Below the pieces are notes generated by a model. It was not told the DNA's origin, did not search any database, and was given only the letters and a program-made list of their open reading frames with translations. A stretch of 64,000 bases of DNA, from positions 930,001 through 994,000 of the forward strand of contig NZ_CP079218.1 of the NCBI RefSeq assembly GCF_019317285.1, written 5' to 3'. The stretch comes from Pedobacter sp. D749. GTDB lineage: Bacteria; Bacteroidota; Bacteroidia; Sphingobacteriales; Sphingobacteriaceae. Of the stretch, positions 60,887 through 64,000 are shown one piece after another; the first letter of the stretch is position 1, and the number at the start of each line of letters is the position of its first letter. The position numbers were made by a program, and so were the translations under genes.

Positions 60887-62112
60887 ACATTATGTTTAAC
60901 ATATTTGCAATTAGGATTTACTTCAAGTATTTTGTTAATTCGCTTTTCTACAATTTTTGTTCTTACTAGTGGACATTGCTTGTCGCATAAATTACACCCT
61001 TGACCTATTTTATATCCTAATCTGTTGAATTTTTCAGAAGATTCTTCTGGGAAAATACTGTATTTAGCGATTTGTTGCCAGTTGTTAAGATTACGATTTT
61101 TAGATAATTTGAAGTCTTGTTCGATATTATTATAACGTGAAATATTCCCGACATGAAACGCGATCTGGTAATATTTTAGTGCTCGTTCTAAATCTTGAAT
61201 TACGGGGAAGTAGGAATGTTCGGCTGATGTAACTAAATTGATCCATGAAATCCCCATTCCGACTACTTGGGCTGCTGCTATTGCCCCAGCTACATCATCG
61301 TAGTCAACAGCAATGTCAGTCGGTGTAGGACCCAATGCTCCGTAAGGAAGTCCGCCAAATACCTCATGAGATAACTTGCAATATTTTTCTAGTTGGTTGA
61401 GCGGTACATGATTGATCAGTTCAATCATAACCTGAACATTTTTTGCTGCTGCTCTTTGAGCAAGCTCCATTTGAAAATTTAGCTCTTCAAGATGCAATTC
61501 ATTAAATGAATCTGCGATAGTTCCTGGTCGTAAACTACCTACTAGGCTCAAAGTAATGTTATAGCTTGAGCAAATGTCTAATATAGTATCGTAAGCACTT
61601 AACAGTGGATTTTCTATATTAAACCTAGTCATCAATTCTGCCATCATTGCGCCGCCACGACTTGTAATAGGAATTACCCTATTGGAGTCGTTTAACTTAT
61701 TAAGAATAGCAGAGCTTAATGATGCTTGGATGCTAAAAAAGTCTACTCCCTCTAATGCTTGTTTTTCAAAAATCTTGATTAATTGTTCGCTTATACTATT
61801 TTGTTCTCGTTCGGATTTATTCCAATAATAATAAAATTCGTATACGGGAACGGTTCCAATTGCTTGGCTCGCATTATTTATGAGGTGAAGCCTGAAATCA
61901 TTTGTTCCGTCAGTAGATAAATCAGTAATTGTGCTAACACCATACTTTTCACAAAGTGTTGCTTTTTCAATTTCTTTTTCAAGGCTTGTTTGGCCCTGAG
62001 TTATGCCAAGTAGGACACCCAGGGCTGTAGGATGATCTCCACCGAGGTTAACACTCGCTTTGGTCCTTAACTTATTTTTGAGTTGAATTGTTCTTAGTGA
62101 AGAATATTCCAT
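60883..62112 (-). CDS. Divergent ThiC-like radical SAM protein
   Basis: A 409-residue homologue of phosphomethylpyrimidine synthase. ThiC blocks seen in order: 'STITDLSTDGTNDFR', 'AIGTVPVYEF', 'EGVDFFSIQASL', 'ITSRGGAMMAEL', 'SLRPGTIADSFN', 'MIELINHVPLNQL', 'GALGPTPTDIAVDYDDV', 'LVTSAEHSYFPV'. The metal-site residues E231, H235 and H299 keep the canonical spacing. The terminal cluster motif is C373-x2-C376-x3-C380, not the CX2CX4C of ThiC. It lacks the long N-terminal part of many ThiCs. Changes near the active site suggest another substrate or product than HMP-P. ATG 62112 begins one base after the STAND gene stop. Confidence 0.85.
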   Translation of the reverse strand: MEYSSLRTIQLKNKLRTKASVNLGGDHPTALGVLLGITQGQTSLEKEIEKATLCEKYGVSTITDLSTDGTNDFRLHLINNASQAIGTVPVYEFYYYWNKSEREQNSISEQLIKIFEKQALEGVDFFSIQASLSSAILNKLNDSNRVIPITSRGGAMMAELMTRFNIENPLLSAYDTILDICSSYNITLSLVGSLRPGTIADSFNELHLEELNFQMELAQRAAAKNVQVMIELINHVPLNQLEKYCKLSHEVFGGLPYGALGPTPTDIAVDYDDVAGAIAAAQVVGMGISWINLVTSAEHSYFPVIQDLERALKYYQIAFHVGNISRYNNIEQDFKLSKNRNLNNWQQIAKYSIFPEESSEKFNRLGYKIGQGCNLCDKQCPLVRTKIVEKRINKILEVNPNCKYVKHNV

Positions 62113-62113
62113 G

Positions 62114-64000
62114 TCATAATTTTTTAAACTCGTTTCTGGATTTTTTGGCTTCTGATGAAAGCCCGATTGTATGGTAAAGTTTTTCTGCATTTTGAAATGA
62201 TGCTTTAGCTGCGGATACGTCTGTTTTTTTGTAAAAAATTCCGAGTTCATGTAAAAAATGACCCTTGTTATGAATTTCGGAATATACCTCAGTTAGCTTT
62301 TCCATCACACTAATCTCATACTTCAACTCCTTGGGATCTAAGTCGAGTAGATTAAAGGATCTTAAATAAATTGGATACAGAAAGGTTAAACTTCTTGAGA
62401 GGTCATGTTTAATAGAAATTTGGATGGCTGCTTCGGCAATGGCCAAAGATTTTACATAATTTTTTCTTTTACAAGCCAAAATCGCTTGCCATCCCATGAA
62501 TCCAACCGCAGTCCAGTGTTTTTCATTTTCTACTTCATATCTCAATGATCGATCAAGTACATCCATTGCATTTTCAGTGTCACGATTTACAGCCCTAATT
62601 GATTCAACAAAATGTAAAAGATTAATCTCTTCGTAGCTAAAATTTAGATCATTTAAAGCCCCTTTATTTAGCTTTTTGTATAAATAATCACTTAATTCAA
62701 TGTTACCGGCATGTTCTGCAATAGATATAGCTCTCAATAAAATTTTTTGGCTATCAATTTCATTTGACTTGAACAGGTCAATACGGTTTTGACATAAATT
62801 GAGGTACCAGCTCCATCTACCATAAACAAAAATGTAAGGATATAGGTTGATTGCGCTTTCAACTAGCTGTTCTTGCTGATTTTTTTCGGAGTACGAATCT
62901 ATAGTTTCTATTATGTTATCAGAGTCGCTATCCCATATATTCAATTCTAAACCCTTTTCCAATAGAAGGGTAGTGTGATCGACTAAAAACTTATTAACGA
63001 CGTTATGAACTCGTAATTTACACGCCTCGTAATAAGATTGAAAGTTGCTGAGTTCGGTTATTATTAATCTTTTGGTAAGTGGTAATATGTCATATCGATT
63101 GTTTGAGTAATCGATTAACGACATTCTTTTGATTTGCCTAATAGCACTTTCAAAAGAAACATTTTCGCTGGTCATATTACTGACAAACTCCAATTGATCA
63201 CTAGTAGCTCCCCCAGGAAATAAGGAGGCTGCAATAAGAACGTCAAAAAAGCCCTGATTTTTTAATTTTTTAACATTTTCTTCAAAACAGAATTTTAGCA
63301 GGTCGTTTACTTCTTTTGGTAGTAAGTTGATCGATTTGTCAAGATTGTCAACGTCAGAAAGATGTACCATACACCATTCAATCGCTAACGGCAATCCCCC
63401 GGTAATCTTATATACATCAAGAACTTGCTCTTGAGTAATAATTATATTTCTAAGCGAGGCGTACTTGTTTATAAGCTTAACACTCGTTGATTCATCTAAA
63501 CTCTCAAGAGGTATATGTTTTGATATTGAATCTATTTTATCTCGTGAAGTAATAATTATAAAAGTTTCTTGGGCTAAAGAATGTATAAAGTTTAATATCT
63601 TATGATCCTTTACTACTTCAAAGTTGTCAAAAATCAAGAGCGTTTTTTCTGTTTTTAAACGTTCGATAATTGTCGTCTCCTGCTCATATGAAGATTGTTT
63701 GGTTAGATCTTGAATTTTGAAAACACTAGCAATCTTCGCATATATATCATCGATTGTAATATAACTGTATTCAGATTGGATAGAATCCAAAGTGATAATT
63801 GTAGTTCTTATTGGTAACCATATGATGGAATTGAACTTTCTTTTATAAGAATTACCTGCTTTTACAAGCCTTGCACATTGTAGCGCTATACTTGTTTTCC
63901 CTACACCTCCAATTCCCCATATCACTAGTTTATTGCTTGAACTTAAATTATTAAAAGTCTCCTCTATTTTCGCTATGTCAGCTTCACGACCTAGCAAATC
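62114..64000 (-). CDS. NB-ARC/STAND ATPase with helical-repeat tail (N-terminus outside window)
   Basis: The frame is open to the right edge; 628 residues are visible, beginning '...DLLGREADIAKIEETF'. The NB-ARC module is clear: P-loop 'GIGGVGKT' (29-36), Walker B 'TLLIFDNFEVV', sensor Arg in 'FIIITSRDKIDS', the 'GGLPLAIEW' GxP motif and a winged-helix part ending near 'YDILPLTKRLIITEL'. The C-terminal half (about 330-628) is helical with TPR-like character ('ELGIFYKKTDVSAAKASFQNAEKLYHTIG'). The family couples signal binding to oligomerisation; the effector domain, if any, is upstream of the window. It heads the operon with the ThiC-like gene. Confidence 0.88.
   Translation of the reverse strand, partial: DLLGREADIAKIEETFNNLSSSNKLVIWGIGGVGKTSIALQCARLVKAGNSYKRKFNSIIWLPIRTTIITLDSIQSEYSYITIDDIYAKIASVFKIQDLTKQSSYEQETTIIERLKTEKTLLIFDNFEVVKDHKILNFIHSLAQETFIIITSRDKIDSISKHIPLESLDESTSVKLINKYASLRNIIITQEQVLDVYKITGGLPLAIEWCMVHLSDVDNLDKSINLLPKEVNDLLKFCFEENVKKLKNQGFFDVLIAASLFPGGATSDQLEFVSNMTSENVSFESAIRQIKRMSLIDYSNNRYDILPLTKRLIITELSNFQSYYEACKLRVHNVVNKFLVDHTTLLLEKGLELNIWDSDSDNIIETIDSYSEKNQQEQLVESAINLYPYIFVYGRWSWYLNLCQNRIDLFKSNEIDSQKILLRAISIAEHAGNIELSDYLYKKLNKGALNDLNFSYEEINLLHFVESIRAVNRDTENAMDVLDRSLRYEVENEKHWTAVGFMGWQAILACKRKNYVKSLAIAEAAIQISIKHDLSRSLTFLYPIYLRSFNLLDLDPKELKYEISVMEKLTEVYSEIHNKGHFLHELGIFYKKTDVSAAKASFQNAEKLYHTIGLSSEAKKSRNEFKKL

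Overview
The window is a stretch of chromosome from a low-GC member of Bacteroidota, most probably a Pedobacter-like Sphingobacteriaceae. The evidence is: promoters of the TAnnTTTG (-7) type, almost no Shine-Dalgarno sequences, a short 286-residue primary sigma factor, a Rho with a long disordered N-terminal insert, many Bacteroidota-restricted families (DUF4254, DUF4290, DUF2851, DUF6266, DUF2975), and intergenic regions full of short dispersed repeats. Genus is inference; no search was run.

Layout. 1-3.8 kb: end of an FtsX/MacB-type exporter (permease cut by the left edge, plus its ATPase), a BtuF-like protein, a small lipoprotein. 3.9-4.8 kb: two copies of tRNA-Leu(UAG), each with its own promoter and terminator. 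4.9-9.7 kb: tig, a four-helix-bundle gene, clpP, clpX, AMP nucleosidase. 9.7-13.2 kb: small ABC module, rpoD-type sigma factor, two DUF2975-like membrane proteins with an HTH regulator. 13.6-20 kb (mostly minus): sucC, lipoproteins, and a six-gene membrane operon with a wHTH regulator, a diiron ferritin-like protein and a 35-residue peptide. 20.3-26.8 kb (plus): lolD-like ATPase, degenerate HAD protein, S41 protease, dprA, cystathionine beta-synthase-type enzyme. 27-34 kb (minus): murA, DUF4290, SixA, glycosyltransferase 9, DUF4254, a PolX/PHP protein with a damaged polymerase site. 34-46 kb: sppA, folK, pssA, rho, pyrF, an antitoxin-like gene with a broken toxin, DUF2851, PspC, ankyrin protein. 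46.6-54.6 kb: ftsK, lolA, a PL9-like pectate lyase, an array of eight ~111-bp tandem repeats, an MBL hydrolase, DUF6266, tRNA-Leu(GAG).

From tRNA-Leu(GAG) at 54.57 kb to the right edge the character changes: sparse genes, long AT-rich spacers, no housekeeping genes. It holds a 768-residue secreted protein of unknown function and then, on the minus strand, a tightly coupled three-gene operon: an NB-ARC/STAND ATPase with a helical-repeat tail (N-terminus outside the window), a divergent ThiC-like radical-SAM protein, and an ATP-grasp plus swivelling-histidine phosphotransferase with no PEP/pyruvate barrel. This is the best candidate for an undescribed system: a signal-sensing ATPase next to two small-molecule enzymes that could build and phosphorylate a pyrimidine-like product. 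That reading is inference.

Other points of note: several genes have a perfect -7 box 4-5 nt before ATG, which predicts leaderless mRNAs; MurA has Asp where the fosfomycin-target Cys usually sits; and heptamer repeats of the CCGCTAA type lie at several gene boundaries.
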